Positions 1 through 8,444 of a DNA stretch of 64,000 nt are shown one piece after another (within the stretch, counting starts at the first letter, position 1; each line of letters opens with the position of its first letter). This DNA is from an uncultured Micrococcaceae bacterium (GTDB lineage Bacteria; Actinomycetota; Actinomycetes; Actinomycetales; Micrococcaceae), in NCBI GenBank assembly GCA_947502645.1, contig CANNAD010000003.1:242622-306621 (forward strand). Reading direction: 5' to 3'. Under the pieces are notes generated by a model. It searched no databases. It was not told the DNA's origin and was given only the letters and a program-made list of their open reading frames with translations. Made by a program: the position numbers and the translations under genes.

Positions 1-210
1 GGTTGCCTCGTTGTGCTCGTGATAGCTGATGATCCGTCCAGCGGGTGTAATCCCGAGCCCCTGGAGCAGCCGATGCAGCCTACGGGTGTCCTCGGCGGCA
101 ATCACATCCGATCCCGCGAGCAGCTCACGCAGTCTCGCCGAAGCGTCTCCAATATTTCCAATGGGCGTTCCGGCCAGGGTGATTTCTCCAGCAGCTGTTT
201 CCTCTTGCAC
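1..210 (-). CDS. rsmI: 16S rRNA (cytidine(1402)-2'-O)-methyltransferase, N-terminal part (cut by window edge)
   Basis: The complement encodes the first 70 residues of RsmI, the SAM-dependent enzyme that 2'-O-methylates the ribose of C1402 in the decoding centre of 16S rRNA. Seen directly: AGTPIGN at residues 13-19 and AAEDTRR at 38-44, both hallmarks of this tetrapyrrole-methylase-fold family, in a frame open to the window edge. The start is taken as GTG at 210 because a TAAGCT box ends six bases upstream (217-222), the layout of a leaderless gene, and a TAA lies only five codons upstream. The gene is divergent from the O-mannosyltransferase. The remaining three quarters lie outside the window. 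Confidence 0.9.
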   Translation of the reverse strand, partial: MQEETAAGEITLAGTPIGNIGDASARLRELLAGSDVIAAEDTRRLHRLLQGLGITPAGRIISYHEHNEAT

Positions 211-216
211 CAACCC

Positions 217-222
217 AGCTTA
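217..222 (-). promoter_or_regulatory. -10 box of rsmI, probable leaderless promoter
   Basis: TAAGCT on the complement ends six bases before the GTG start of rsmI, with no Shine-Dalgarno sequence between. It lies back to back with the -10 box of the divergent mannosyltransferase gene 18 bases away. Confidence 0.5.
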
Positions 223-239
223 GTTCGCATCCAGCCCGG

Positions 240-245
240 TAGCAT
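240..245 (+). promoter_or_regulatory. -10 box of the O-mannosyltransferase gene, probable leaderless promoter
   Basis: TAGCAT ends seven bases before the GTG at 253, with no ribosome binding site. This supports 253 as the real start rather than an earlier in-frame codon that would run through rsmI. Confidence 0.45.
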
Positions 246-252
246 TGATCCA

Positions 253-1872
253 GTGAGCCAGACGACCACCGACCCCTCCCCTGACGGGTCATCCGCGCCC
301 CTGGCCCAGCGGGTCACTTCGATTCCGACGGCATTTACCGAGGCCATGCTGCGGCTGCGTCTTGACGGCCCACGTGCCACCCACGGGCTGCTGGTCTGGG
401 CTGTTCCCGTGTTCGCCGCCGTAGTGGGTGGACTGCTGCGGTTCATCCGCCTCGGAGAACCCGATTCGCTGATCTTCGATGAGACGTACTACGTCAAGGA
501 TGCATACTCCTTCCTCATCTCGGGCTATGAGCGCGAATGGCTGGAGAACGCCAACGAGTCCTTCAACGCCGGCTCGCTGGACAAACTGGGGCCCGGCCCG
601 GAGTACGTTGTCCACCCGCCCGTGGGCAAATGGATGATTGCCTTCGGCATGCTGCTCTTCGGTGCGGACAACAGCTTCGGATGGAGGTTCTCCGCGGCTG
701 CCATTGGGACACTGTCTATTCTGCTCGTCGCTTTCGCCGCGCATAAGCTCTTCCGGTCCTCAGCCCTGACCGGCATCGCAGCCCTGCTGATTGCCGTGGA
801 CGGGCATCATCTGGTCCAGTCACGGACCTCACTGCTCGATATTTTCCTGATGTTCTGGGTCATCGCAGCCTTCTGCGCCCTGCTCCTGGACCGGCAGCAG
901 TTCCGGCGTCGCCTTGCCTCGCTCATGGCCGGCTCCATCCCAGGCCAGCTCCTCTACGGGCCGTGGGTCCTCTGGCGACCGTGGCGCCTGGCGGCCGGCG
1001 TCTGCCTCGGCCTGGCCATCGGCACCAAATGGTCCGGATTGTTCTATCTGGCTGCGTTCGGACTGATGACGGTCCTGTGGGATATGAACGCCCGTCGTAT
1101 CGCAGGTGTCCGGTACTGGGTCACGGCAGGCATCATGCGCGACGGCCTCTACGCGTTCGTCTGCATGGTGCCCGTAGCGGCGCTCACATACCTCGGCACC
1201 TGGACGGGGTGGCTTCTCTCCGACGATGCCTACGGCAGGCGCTGGGCGCAGGACCATCCCTCCCCAGTCTGGGGATGGATCCCGGACTCGCTCCGCTCCC
1301 TCGCCGAGTACCACCGCAGCGCCTTCAATTTTCACCAGGGGCTCAGCTCCGACCACTCCTACGAATCGACCCCCAATACATGGTTATTCATGGGCAGGCC
1401 CACGTCCTTCCACTACGAGGACCCGAAGCTGGGTGAAGCCGGCTGTCAGGTGGAGCAGTGCTCACAGGCCATCACTTCCGTTGGCAATCCGCTGATCTGG
1501 TGGTCAGCGGCCCTGTGCCTGCTGGTCCTGCTGTTCTACTGGATCGGACGGCGTGACTGGCGTGCCGGAGCGATTCTCGCCGGGGTCGCTGCCGGGTACC
1601 TCCCCTGGTTCATGTACCCGGAAAGAACCATCTTCTTCTTCTATTCGATTGTCTTCCTCCCATTCCTCATTCTGGCGCTGACGTACTGTCTCGGGCTTGT
1701 CCTGGGCCCGGCCAACGCTGCGCCGGCCCGCAGGACCAAGGGGGTCCTAGCCGTTGGGCTCTTTGTGACGGCAGCAGTGGCGGTCAGCGCTTTCTTCCTC
1801 CCCGTCTGGACGTCTCAGACCATCCCCTATGACATGTGGCGTCTGAGAATGTGGATGCCGAGCTGGATCTAG
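253..1872 (+). CDS. Dolichyl/polyprenyl-phosphate-mannose--protein O-mannosyltransferase (PMT family)
   Basis: A 539-residue multispanning membrane enzyme of the PMT/GT39 family, which moves mannose from polyprenyl-phosphate-mannose to Ser/Thr of secreted proteins at the outer face of the membrane. Seen: the acidic loop FDETYYVKDAYS near residue 75, HPPVGKWMIAFG near 121, DGHHLVQSRTSLLDIF near 183, and repeated hydrophobic segments to the C-terminus. The open frame continues upstream to position 13, but that part is antisense to rsmI, so GTG 253 with its TAGCAT box is chosen. The lipid-linked donor ultimately needs GDP-mannose, supplied by manA and manC elsewhere in the window. The family call is secure; target proteins cannot be told. 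Confidence 0.9.
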   Translation: MSQTTTDPSPDGSSAPLAQRVTSIPTAFTEAMLRLRLDGPRATHGLLVWAVPVFAAVVGGLLRFIRLGEPDSLIFDETYYVKDAYSFLISGYEREWLENANESFNAGSLDKLGPGPEYVVHPPVGKWMIAFGMLLFGADNSFGWRFSAAAIGTLSILLVAFAAHKLFRSSALTGIAALLIAVDGHHLVQSRTSLLDIFLMFWVIAAFCALLLDRQQFRRRLASLMAGSIPGQLLYGPWVLWRPWRLAAGVCLGLAIGTKWSGLFYLAAFGLMTVLWDMNARRIAGVRYWVTAGIMRDGLYAFVCMVPVAALTYLGTWTGWLLSDDAYGRRWAQDHPSPVWGWIPDSLRSLAEYHRSAFNFHQGLSSDHSYESTPNTWLFMGRPTSFHYEDPKLGEAGCQVEQCSQAITSVGNPLIWWSAALCLLVLLFYWIGRRDWRAGAILAGVAAGYLPWFMYPERTIFFFYSIVFLPFLILALTYCLGLVLGPANAAPARRTKGVLAVGLFVTAAVAVSAFFLPVWTSQTIPYDMWRLRMWMPSWI

Positions 1873-1905
1873 GTGCGGGCTATGGGGTTTCGAAGCGTGT
1901 CAGCA

Positions 1906-3045
1906 TTAATGGGCGGCGATACCCGATTCGAGACTCGCGGCCTGACGCCGGCGTCGTTCTTCCTGCGCCAGCTTGGACCGCTCCCGACGACGACGGCTCG
2001 GCCAGGTGACTACAAGCGTCACCAGCGACACCAGCAGCACGAGAGCGGCAATGACAATGCCGGCGTCCAGCCAGAACTGCGACGGGAACAATCTGATGAG
2101 GGTATCGTCCAGCCGGAACGTCCAGGTGCCTTCCGAGAAGAAGACCTGATGCACGAGCGTGAAGAACCGCTCCCAGCCAAGGACGGCGACGACGGTCAGA
2201 GCCACCATCAGCACCAGGGTTGAGACAGCGCCCGCGAACAACCCGCGGCGTACCCCGCCGCTGTAGCGAAGGGCCAGATAGATGCAGCAGATGACTGCGA
2301 CGACCAGCAGTACGAGGGCAGTCAGGAAGCCCGTGGCGAGAACCATCTTGACGTCATGCATGTGGCCCACCTCGCTCTCGAGAAACAGAGGCCTGCCCTC
2401 CGGCCCTACCAGGTCTCCCAGATACCTCGGCGGCGCGAAGTTCAGGATGTAGTCCACGGTGTAGGAGCCGTACGTCATGCGGTCCTCGGTGGAGAACCCA
2501 TAGGAATCATCAGGGAAGCCGGGGCGGTGGTACTCGAGCCACAGAAAGACGGAGGAGGTCACCGCGCGTACGGACGCAGCGAGCACCACGAACGGGAATA
2601 TGACGGCCAGCAGGACCTGCAGCACGCGGGGCAGGAGCGGCTTGGCGTTTACGGCCTCGTCGCGTTCAGAGGCGCGGCGGTGTGCGTCTTTGGCAGGTGT
2701 GCGGAACGACTGGGTTGCCGGAGCCGATGTCTTGTCTGGGGCCGGCGTCTTGTCTGATGCCGATGTGGTGTCCGGGGCCGGCGTCGTTTCGGGAGCGTTC
2801 TGGGCGGAGCGTGAGACGGGATGGCTTTCCGCGCCGTCGTCGTCGGATGTGGTACCTGTCTTCGACGGCTGATTGGCCGCCTGCTGGTAGCGGCTGAGGT
2901 CCGGCAGCGTACTGGCCTTGCGCATGGGAATCCTGTTCCCGTTGTCGTTCCCACGCTGGCGATCAACCGCTGCGTCAGAAGTCTCCTCCGTGCCGGTCTC
3001 TTTGTCCTGCGCTGCCACTGCTGCCTCTCCCGAAAATCCCGACAT
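1906..3045 (-). CDS. TIGR01906/DUF1461 family integral membrane protein
   Basis: A 379-residue membrane protein. The first 130 residues are hydrophilic and low in complexity, with imperfect repeats around APDTTSASDKTPAPDK. The rest carries about four membrane segments and the family block YGFSTEDRMTYGSYTVDYIL followed by a conserved region ending HMHDVKMV. The function of this family is unknown. The start is placed at ATG 3045, which has AGGGA nine bases upstream; an in-frame codon at 3102 has no better support. It lies downstream of, and in the same direction as, the SpoIIM gene 86 bases away and converges on the mannosyltransferase gene with 33 bases between. Confidence 0.82.
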   Translation of the reverse strand: MSGFSGEAAVAAQDKETGTEETSDAAVDRQRGNDNGNRIPMRKASTLPDLSRYQQAANQPSKTGTTSDDDGAESHPVSRSAQNAPETTPAPDTTSASDKTPAPDKTSAPATQSFRTPAKDAHRRASERDEAVNAKPLLPRVLQVLLAVIFPFVVLAASVRAVTSSVFLWLEYHRPGFPDDSYGFSTEDRMTYGSYTVDYILNFAPPRYLGDLVGPEGRPLFLESEVGHMHDVKMVLATGFLTALVLLVVAVICCIYLALRYSGGVRRGLFAGAVSTLVLMVALTVVAVLGWERFFTLVHQVFFSEGTWTFRLDDTLIRLFPSQFWLDAGIVIAALVLLVSLVTLVVTWPSRRRRERSKLAQEERRRRQAASLESGIAAH

Positions 3046-3131
3046 CGTCGTACGTCCCTGACTCCTTCGAGCGTACCGGTACGAAGCGGACTTTCCGGGC
3101 ACCGCCCCGCGTGAATCCAGAGGTCAGGGGC

Positions 3132-4133
3132 TCAGGCAGTTATGACGCTGTCGCCGGTGTCCCTGACAGAGAGGTCGCCTCGGTATCCGGCACGGAATGC
3201 TCGCCTGCCGAGCACGAGGGTGTACACCCAATACGCCGCGAAAACCGCAAATCCTACAGCGAGGCGAACGGGAGCTGGCAGGGGGCTCGGGGTGATGAAT
3301 CCCTCCACCAGGCCGGAAATGAACAGTACGAGGACCAGTCCGAGGGCCACCGCCATCAGGGACCGCCCCTCCTGCGCCAACGCTGTCAGCCGGGACCTTG
3401 GCCCGGGCGAGATCCACGTCCAGAAAATACGCAGACCGGCCGCTCCGGCAATGAAAATGGCCGTCAGTTCCATGAAACCGTGCGGGAGGATGTAGACGAA
3501 GAACGTATCCAGTTCGCCGTGCGCAGCCATCATCCCACCGGCAGTTCCAACCCCCTGCGCGTTCTGGAACAGGATGTACGGAACCCACAGACCGGTGATC
3601 CCGAAGGCCACACACTGCAGCGCTATCCACGCGTTATTGGTCCACACGGCACCGGCAAAGGAGGCCGCCGGGTTCTCCGAGTAGTAGTTCACGAAGTCCT
3701 CGTCAACGTACTGCTGGATCTGGGCATCCGTACCCATGGCGGCCAGGACTGCCGGGTTATTGGCAGCCCAGTATCCAAATCCGAAGGCGACGACGGTGAA
3801 CACCACCCCGATAACGGCGGTCAGCCAGCGGATTCGATAGAAGGCGGCAGGCAGCGAGAACACGAAAAAGACGGCGCGGTCCTCAACAAAGTTTGAGCGG
3901 ACGCCGGTGAAGCGCGTCCGGGTCCTGGAGAGCCGGAGTGAGAGGGAGGCCGAGAGCTGACTTTCCGGTGCGATGGAACGAATCATCGACAGATGCGTGG
4001 AGACGCGCTGATACAGAACCAGCATTTCATCCGATTCTGCCCCGGTGAGCCGACGCTTTTTCACCAGTTCGTCGAGTCTGTCCCAGTCCCGCTGGTTGAC
4101 CAGGGTGAAGGCGTCCATATCCACGTCGCTCAT
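3132..4133 (-). CDS. Stage II sporulation protein M (SpoIIM) family membrane protein
   Basis: A 333-residue protein with a soluble N-terminal stretch of about 100 residues beginning MSDVDMDAFTLVNQRDW, then about five membrane helices. It includes the family's hydrophobic core (AFGFGYWAANNP, HGFMELTAIFIAGAAGLRI). In Bacillus SpoIIM takes part in septal wall remodelling, but actinobacterial relatives occur in organisms that do not sporulate and their role is undefined. It is divergent from an RDD-domain gene with 65 bases between; this pairing is common in actinobacteria. The MoxR ATPase and DUF58 genes that often adjoin the pair are not next to it here. Confidence 0.88.
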   Translation of the reverse strand: MSDVDMDAFTLVNQRDWDRLDELVKKRRLTGAESDEMLVLYQRVSTHLSMIRSIAPESQLSASLSLRLSRTRTRFTGVRSNFVEDRAVFFVFSLPAAFYRIRWLTAVIGVVFTVVAFGFGYWAANNPAVLAAMGTDAQIQQYVDEDFVNYYSENPAASFAGAVWTNNAWIALQCVAFGITGLWVPYILFQNAQGVGTAGGMMAAHGELDTFFVYILPHGFMELTAIFIAGAAGLRIFWTWISPGPRSRLTALAQEGRSLMAVALGLVLVLFISGLVEGFITPSPLPAPVRLAVGFAVFAAYWVYTLVLGRRAFRAGYRGDLSVRDTGDSVITA

Positions 4134-4198
4134 CCTATCCCGGGTGTCTCTGTAGAGTTCTTGTTGAGCGGGGTTACCCGTGTTGGAGGAGAGGTGCC

Positions 4199-5002
4199 AT
4201 GAGTGCAGTGATCACGGGTGAGGCCGTTGTTCTGGAGTTACGCCCGGCCGGGTTCGGAGCACGGTTTCTCAGTGCCCTGATCGATATTGTGCTGCAGCTC
4301 GTCATCCTGTTTCTGGTGTTTCTGGCGTTCGCGGGGACCCTGGGAGGGGCTCTGGACGCTGCGTTGGCCCGCACCGTTGTCATTGTTGCGCTGCTGCTCA
4401 TCCTGGTGGGCTTGCCGGTCACGGTGGAGACCCTGACCCGCGGCAAGTCTTTGGGCCGTCTGGTCATGGGCTTGCGGATCGTGCGCGACGACGGCGGTTC
4501 CATCCGTTTCCGGCACGCTTTTATCCGCGGGATGGTGGCTGTCCTGGAAATCTACCTGCTCGGCGGTGCGCTGGCGTTCGTCGTCGCAATTTTCAACGAG
4601 CGGTCCAAGCGTGTCGGCGACATACTGGCCGGAACCTACTCGATGCGTGAGCGCTACATCCGTCAGGCGCGCAGGCTGGCCACTATGCCGCCGCATCTTC
4701 AGCAGTGGGCGGCGCTGGCGGACATGGCGAGGCTGCCGGACTCGTTGGCTCGAAGGCTGTCAACGTTCAACGCTCAGGCACCGCGTATGACCGTGACGGC
4801 GCGCAGCACCCTCGCCGTTGAGCTTGCCAATGAAGCCAGTACGTATGTTTCGCCCGTACCGCCTGCAGGGACCTCACCGGAGGATTTCCTGCAGGCGGTG
4901 ATCGCGCAGAGAAGGGAACGCGATTTTGTGCGGCTCTCTGCGCAGCGAGAACGTCTGGACGCGGCGTCGGAACGCCTGCACCGGCTGCCGTTTACTCGGT
5001 GA
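4199..5002 (+). CDS. RDD family membrane protein
   Basis: A 267-residue protein whose first 150 residues form an RDD domain: GFGARFLSALIDIVLQ near residue 18 (conserved Arg and Asp in the first helix), then TRGKSLGRLVMGLRIVRDDGG near 80. A soluble, charged C-terminal tail of about 110 residues follows (ERERDFVRLSAQRERLDAASER near the end). RDD proteins are three- to four-helix membrane proteins, some implicated in Na+(Li+)/H+ exchange or osmolyte transport; the role of this one is unknown. GGAGGAGAGG precedes ATG 4199 at good spacing. Its 3' end overlaps the convergent L,D-transpeptidase gene by 11 bases. Confidence 0.88.
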   Translation: MSAVITGEAVVLELRPAGFGARFLSALIDIVLQLVILFLVFLAFAGTLGGALDAALARTVVIVALLLILVGLPVTVETLTRGKSLGRLVMGLRIVRDDGGSIRFRHAFIRGMVAVLEIYLLGGALAFVVAIFNERSKRVGDILAGTYSMRERYIRQARRLATMPPHLQQWAALADMARLPDSLARRLSTFNAQAPRMTVTARSTLAVELANEASTYVSPVPPAGTSPEDFLQAVIAQRRERDFVRLSAQRERLDAASERLHRLPFTR

Positions 5003-6242
5003 GCTTCTGAATGTAGTTTGACGTCCACTGTTCCCAGGTCATGTTCCAGCCACCGTAGCCGTCCCACACGAACATCGGGCCGTGGTTGGTGTTTTCGACC
5101 TTGACCAGATCGCCGGGGCCAAAGGTGTCGTAGAAGTATTTGGCACCCTCGGGCGACATACCGATGCATCCGTGCGAAACGTTCTGCTTGCCCAGAACCG
5201 GTTGCGCCGCCGGAAGCGCTTCATGGACGAAGACGCCGCCGTTGGTCAGCCGGCTCGCGTGGTTGACCATGACCGGCTTGTAGTAGAAGTCGTCGTCCTT
5301 GTCCAGGCCGATGGTCTCAGCCCGGAACTGGGTTCGCGCGTACTGTTCCATCACCACCTGATAGCCCTCCAGGGATGGCCATTCCTTGGTGCCGAGCGTC
5401 ACGGGGAATGAGCGCACATGCTTTCCGTCAATGAAGACCTTCATGGTCTTGGTGACGTTATCCACCACCGCTACACGCTTGTTGTGTGTGGTGAACCCTG
5501 AAGTGATGTCAGCATTGCCGATCATCCCGTTGCCGAAGTCCACGCCGAAGAGGTTCATCTCCACGGTGATGCTGCTGTTCGGCTTCCAGAACTCCTTGGG
5601 ACGGTATCTGGCCTTGGTGTCGCTGATCCAGTAGAAGGCGCCGTCCTGCCCGGAAGTCGAGGTGACGTTGATGGCAGCCTCCACGGCGTCCTTGTTGAGC
5701 ACCGGTTCGCTGAAATTGATCTCGATCGGTTGGCCGATTCCCATATCCGCGCCGTCGAGGGGATAGATGCGGGCGTCGGCCTCATTGGCGGGCTTGACGG
5801 TGTGGAAAGTCCGCTGCTCCTTGACTTCATGGCCTGTTGAATCCGTCAGGGTGATCGCGAAGGTGTAGGCAGTATTGAACTGGAGACGTTGAGCAGCCGT
5901 CCACGTGCGCTTGTCCTCGGAAAGATTCCCCTCCACGGATTCCTCACTGCCCTCAGGACGCAGCTGAACACTGGTGATGTCTGCGTTTTCAGCCTTCACC
6001 ACCGGCGTCTCCCCCGGGTTGACGCCTACTGCGCCCTCGGCCGGTGTCGCGGTGAAACGAATTTCCTTGGGAATCGGTTCAGAAAGGGCAGGGCGCAGTG
6101 TTGGTTCGGATGAGAATGCAGTTTCCGAGGCCCACGAGGGCGCGGTCAGCACCGCGGCGCCGCCGCCAACGATCAGGCTGCCGACGAGGACCGCGGCGCC
6201 GATTTTCCAGCGCCGCTTCCCTGTGCTGCGTGATGTACTCAT
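4992..6242 (-). CDS. L,D-transpeptidase with N-terminal Ig-like domains
   Basis: A 416-residue exported enzyme that forms 3-3 peptidoglycan cross-links or attaches proteins to the wall. Residues 15-40 are a signal or anchor helix (KIGAAVLVGSLIVGGGAAV); there is no lipobox. Two Ig-like modules fill roughly residues 55-260, and the YkuD catalytic domain follows with the active-site motif HEAL..., then VSHGCIGMSPEGA (nucleophile Cys in SHGC) near residue 350. The layout resembles mycobacterial LdtMt2-type enzymes. It reads in the same direction as ahcY with a 27-base gap, so read-through is possible. Its 3' end overlaps the convergent RDD gene by 11 bases. Confidence 0.93.
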   Translation of the reverse strand: MSTSRSTGKRRWKIGAAVLVGSLIVGGGAAVLTAPSWASETAFSSEPTLRPALSEPIPKEIRFTATPAEGAVGVNPGETPVVKAENADITSVQLRPEGSEESVEGNLSEDKRTWTAAQRLQFNTAYTFAITLTDSTGHEVKEQRTFHTVKPANEADARIYPLDGADMGIGQPIEINFSEPVLNKDAVEAAINVTSTSGQDGAFYWISDTKARYRPKEFWKPNSSITVEMNLFGVDFGNGMIGNADITSGFTTHNKRVAVVDNVTKTMKVFIDGKHVRSFPVTLGTKEWPSLEGYQVVMEQYARTQFRAETIGLDKDDDFYYKPVMVNHASRLTNGGVFVHEALPAAQPVLGKQNVSHGCIGMSPEGAKYFYDTFGPGDLVKVENTNHGPMFVWDGYGGWNMTWEQWTSNYIQKLTE

Positions 6243-6269
6243 TTCCTGTGTCTCCCCAGACTTAATGTT

Positions 6270-7775
6270 CTAGTAACGGTAGTGATCAGCCTTGTAAGGA
6301 CCGGCCACATCCAGGTCCAGGTACTCCGCCTGGCTCTTGCTCAACTCCGTCAGTTCTACGCCGAGTGCATCCAGGTGCAGGCGGGCCACCTTCTCATCCA
6401 GGATCTTCGGCAGCACATACACCTCGTTGGCGTATTCCGGGGATCCGTCGTCCTTCTGAAGGCCATGCTTGGTGAACAGTTCAATCTGCGCGATGGTCTG
6501 GTTCGCAAACGAATTGCTCATGACGAACGATGGGTGCCCGGTGGCGTTGCCGAGGTTCAGCAGGCGTCCTTCGGAGAGCAGGATGATCGAATGCCCGCCC
6601 TTACCGGATTCTTCATCCGCCGGGAATACCCATTCGTGGACCTGCGGCTTGATCTCGATCCTGCTGATACCCGGGACACGTCCAAGGCCCGCGATGTCGA
6701 TCTCATTGTCGAAGTGGCCGATGTTGCCCACAATGGCCTGGTGTTTCATGCCCGCCATGTGGTGGGCCATGATGACGTCCTTGTTGCCCGTCGTGGTGAT
6801 GAAGAGATCCCCCTGGGCCAGAACGGACTCCAGCCGTGCTACCTGGTAGCCGTCCATGGCGGCCTGAAGAGCGCAGATGGGGTCGATCTCGGTGACAATA
6901 ACCCGGGCGCCCTGGCCGCGGAGAGCCTCAGCTGCACCCTTGCCGACGTCGCCGTAGCCGCACACCACGGCAACCTTGCCGCCGATGAGGACGTCGGTGG
7001 CACGGTTGATGCCGTCCGGGAGCGAGTGACGGATGCCGTACTTGTTGTCGAACTTCGATTTGGTGACGGAATCATTGACGTTGATGGCCGGAAAGAGGAG
7101 TTTGCCCTGTTCTGCCAGCTGATACAGACGGTGGACGCCGGTGGTGGTTTCCTCGGTCACGCCCCGGATTCCGGCCGCGACGGTGGTCCACTTCTGCGGG
7201 TTGTCCTGCAGGGAACGGCGCAGCGTGTCCAGAACAACCGTGTACTCGTGCGAGTAGTCGGCGTCATTGTCCTGCGGGTTCGGCGGGACGCTGCCGGCAG
7301 CCTCAAATTCCACACCGTTGTGCAGCAGCATCGTGGCGTCACCGCCGTCGTCAAGGATCATGTTGGGGCCGGTGAGGTTCCCCTCGGCGTCGGCCGGCCA
7401 AGTGAGGATCTGCTCCGCGGTCCACCAGTACTCTTCGAGTGTTTCGTTCTTCCAGGCGAACACAGGTACCCCGGCGGGCTCGTCAACGGTGCCGTTTCCG
7501 ACGACGACGGCGGCCGCGGCCTCATCCTGGGTGGAGAAGATGTTGCATGATGCCCAGCGGACCTCTGCCCCGAGGTACGTCAGCGTCTCGATGAGGACGG
7601 CGGTCTGGACGGTCATGTGCAGCGAACCGGCGATCCTGGCGCCTTTGAGCGGCTGTGAGTCCGCGTATTCGCGGCGCAGCGACATCAGACCCGGCATCTC
7701 GTGCTCGGCAAGACGAATCTGGTGCCGTCCGGCCTCGGCCAGGGAGAGATCTGCGACCTTGTAATCAAACGTCAT
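6270..7775 (-). CDS. ahcY: Adenosylhomocysteinase (S-adenosyl-L-homocysteine hydrolase)
   Basis: A 501-residue NAD-dependent enzyme that splits S-adenosylhomocysteine into adenosine and homocysteine, removing the product inhibitor of methyltransferases. Seen: the NAD-binding motif [18 protein letters not shown] near residue 265, [16 protein letters not shown] near 225, the [10 protein letters not shown] insert typical of the longer enzymes, and the conserved C-terminus ending DHYRY. Length is normal for the actinobacterial form. AAGGA lies 10 bases before ATG 7775. The Trm112-like gene ends 12 bases upstream, so the two are one transcript. No SAH riboswitch fits in the short gap. Confidence 0.97.
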   Translation of the reverse strand: MTFDYKVADLSLAEAGRHQIRLAEHEMPGLMSLRREYADSQPLKGARIAGSLHMTVQTAVLIETLTYLGAEVRWASCNIFSTQDEAAAAVVVGNGTVDEPAGVPVFAWKNETLEEYWWTAEQILTWPADAEGNLTGPNMILDDGGDATMLLHNGVEFEAAGSVPPNPQDNDADYSHEYTVVLDTLRRSLQDNPQKWTTVAAGIRGVTEETTTGVHRLYQLAEQGKLLFPAINVNDSVTKSKFDNKYGIRHSLPDGINRATDVLIGGKVAVVCGYGDVGKGAAEALRGQGARVIVTEIDPICALQAAMDGYQVARLESVLAQGDLFITTTGNKDVIMAHHMAGMKHQAIVGNIGHFDNEIDIAGLGRVPGISRIEIKPQVHEWVFPADEESGKGGHSIILLSEGRLLNLGNATGHPSFVMSNSFANQTIAQIELFTKHGLQKDDGSPEYANEVYVLPKILDEKVARLHLDALGVELTELSKSQAEYLDLDVAGPYKADHYRY

Positions 7776-7787
7776 GGAGTGGGTCCT

Positions 7788-7958
7788 TCAGCGGCTGGTT
7801 GGGAGAAGTACGGGAATGCCATCTTCGGTGCGGTACCTCAGGGGTTCGCCATCCGGGCCACTCACTGTGGAAAGGAGATCATCCCCTTCCTGGGTCAGCG
7901 TCGATCCGGTGACTGGGCAACGCAGCACAGACAACAGTTCCGCGGAAATTCGGTGCAT
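7788..7958 (-). CDS. Trm112-like small protein
   Basis: A 56-residue protein beginning MHRISAELLSVLRCPVTGS and ending GIPVLLPTSR. This is the pattern of bacterial Trm112/UPF0434 (YcaR-like) proteins: an N-terminal LLxxLxCPxT segment, a short beta-sheet, and a C-terminal GIPVL motif. In eukaryotes and archaea Trm112 is the obligate partner that activates several SAM methyltransferases; the bacterial role is less clear. Only one cysteine remains, so a four-Cys zinc knuckle is not possible. It ends 12 bases before ahcY, which clears the methylation by-product SAH, and begins 44 bases after DUF3499. The Shine-Dalgarno sequence is weak. Confidence 0.85.
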   Translation of the reverse strand: MHRISAELLSVLRCPVTGSTLTQEGDDLLSTVSGPDGEPLRYRTEDGIPVLLPTSR

Positions 7959-8002
7959 GATGGGGGCTCTTTTCAGCAGAAGACTTCCATCAAGCTTATC
8001 TT

Positions 8003-8395
8003 CTAGGTCTGGTCACGCAGAATACGCAGGTGCCCGCGTCGGGTATTTTCCGTTCCTGGAGGCGGTTCCAGGTGTCCGCGGGCGGCCGGCGGCCTGTTTC
8101 CCCGCTCGGTTTCCGGGCGATGCTCTGCGGCTGCTTCCCTTACCGCGTCGGCCAGCGCCAGCAGGTCATCCGGGTTGGGCGGCTGCGGCTGGTCCGGGAT
8201 CGCCAGCCGGAGAACTTCCCATCCACGCGGGACGGTGAGCCTGTCAGCGTGCTCGGCGCAGAGGTCATAGCAGTGCGGCTCGGCATAGAGCGCGAGCGGG
8301 CCCAGAACAGCGGTTGAATCGGCGTAGACGTACGTCAGGGTGGCAACTGCTGCCTCCGAACACACTGATCTTGAACACCGCCGCATTGATCTCAC
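8003..8395 (-). CDS. DUF3499 family protein
   Basis: A roughly 130-residue actinobacterial protein of unknown function. The N-terminus carries spaced cysteines (RRCSRSVC), then the family core VATLTYVYADSTAVLGPLA and CYDLCAEHADRLTVPRGWE. The Cys-X4-Cys and Cys-X2-Cys-type arrangement suggests a small zinc-binding fold. The C-terminal 50 residues are charged and probably disordered. Start choice is uncertain: GTG 8395 has a TAGGAT box eight bases upstream (8404-8409), ATG 8386 is the alternative. It is divergent from the zincin-like gene and upstream of the Trm112-like gene. In M. tuberculosis the homologue Rv3258c lies next to a phosphomannomutase gene, absent here. Confidence 0.85.
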   Translation of the reverse strand: MRSMRRCSRSVCSEAAVATLTYVYADSTAVLGPLALYAEPHCYDLCAEHADRLTVPRGWEVLRLAIPDQPQPPNPDDLLALADAVREAAAEHRPETERGNRPPAARGHLEPPPGTENTRRGHLRILRDQT

Positions 8396-8432
8396 AACAA
8401 CCAATCCTACTGCCTGTGCTGACTTGTCGGGC

Positions 8433-8438
8433 TAGAGT
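8433..8438 (+). promoter_or_regulatory. -10 box of the zincin-like gene, probable leaderless promoter
   Basis: TAGAGT ends six bases before ATG 8445, and no Shine-Dalgarno sequence lies between. Confidence 0.5.
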
Positions 8439-8444
8439 CGGAGT

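Noticed and set aside
13-252. An N-terminal extension of about 80 residues on the O-mannosyltransferase.
   Set aside because: It is antisense to rsmI, whose conserved protein motifs read clearly on the other strand, and GTG 253 has a suitable -10 box.
2356-3114. Several long plus-strand frames opposite the TIGR01906 and SpoIIM genes.
   Set aside because: They are the usual antisense frames of G+C-rich genes, Arg/Gly/Ala-rich with no recognisable motif; the complement carries conserved membrane proteins.
6242-7787. A SAM or SAH riboswitch controlling ahcY.
   Set aside because: Only 12 bases separate ahcY from the Trm112-like gene and no conserved leader structure is seen further upstream.
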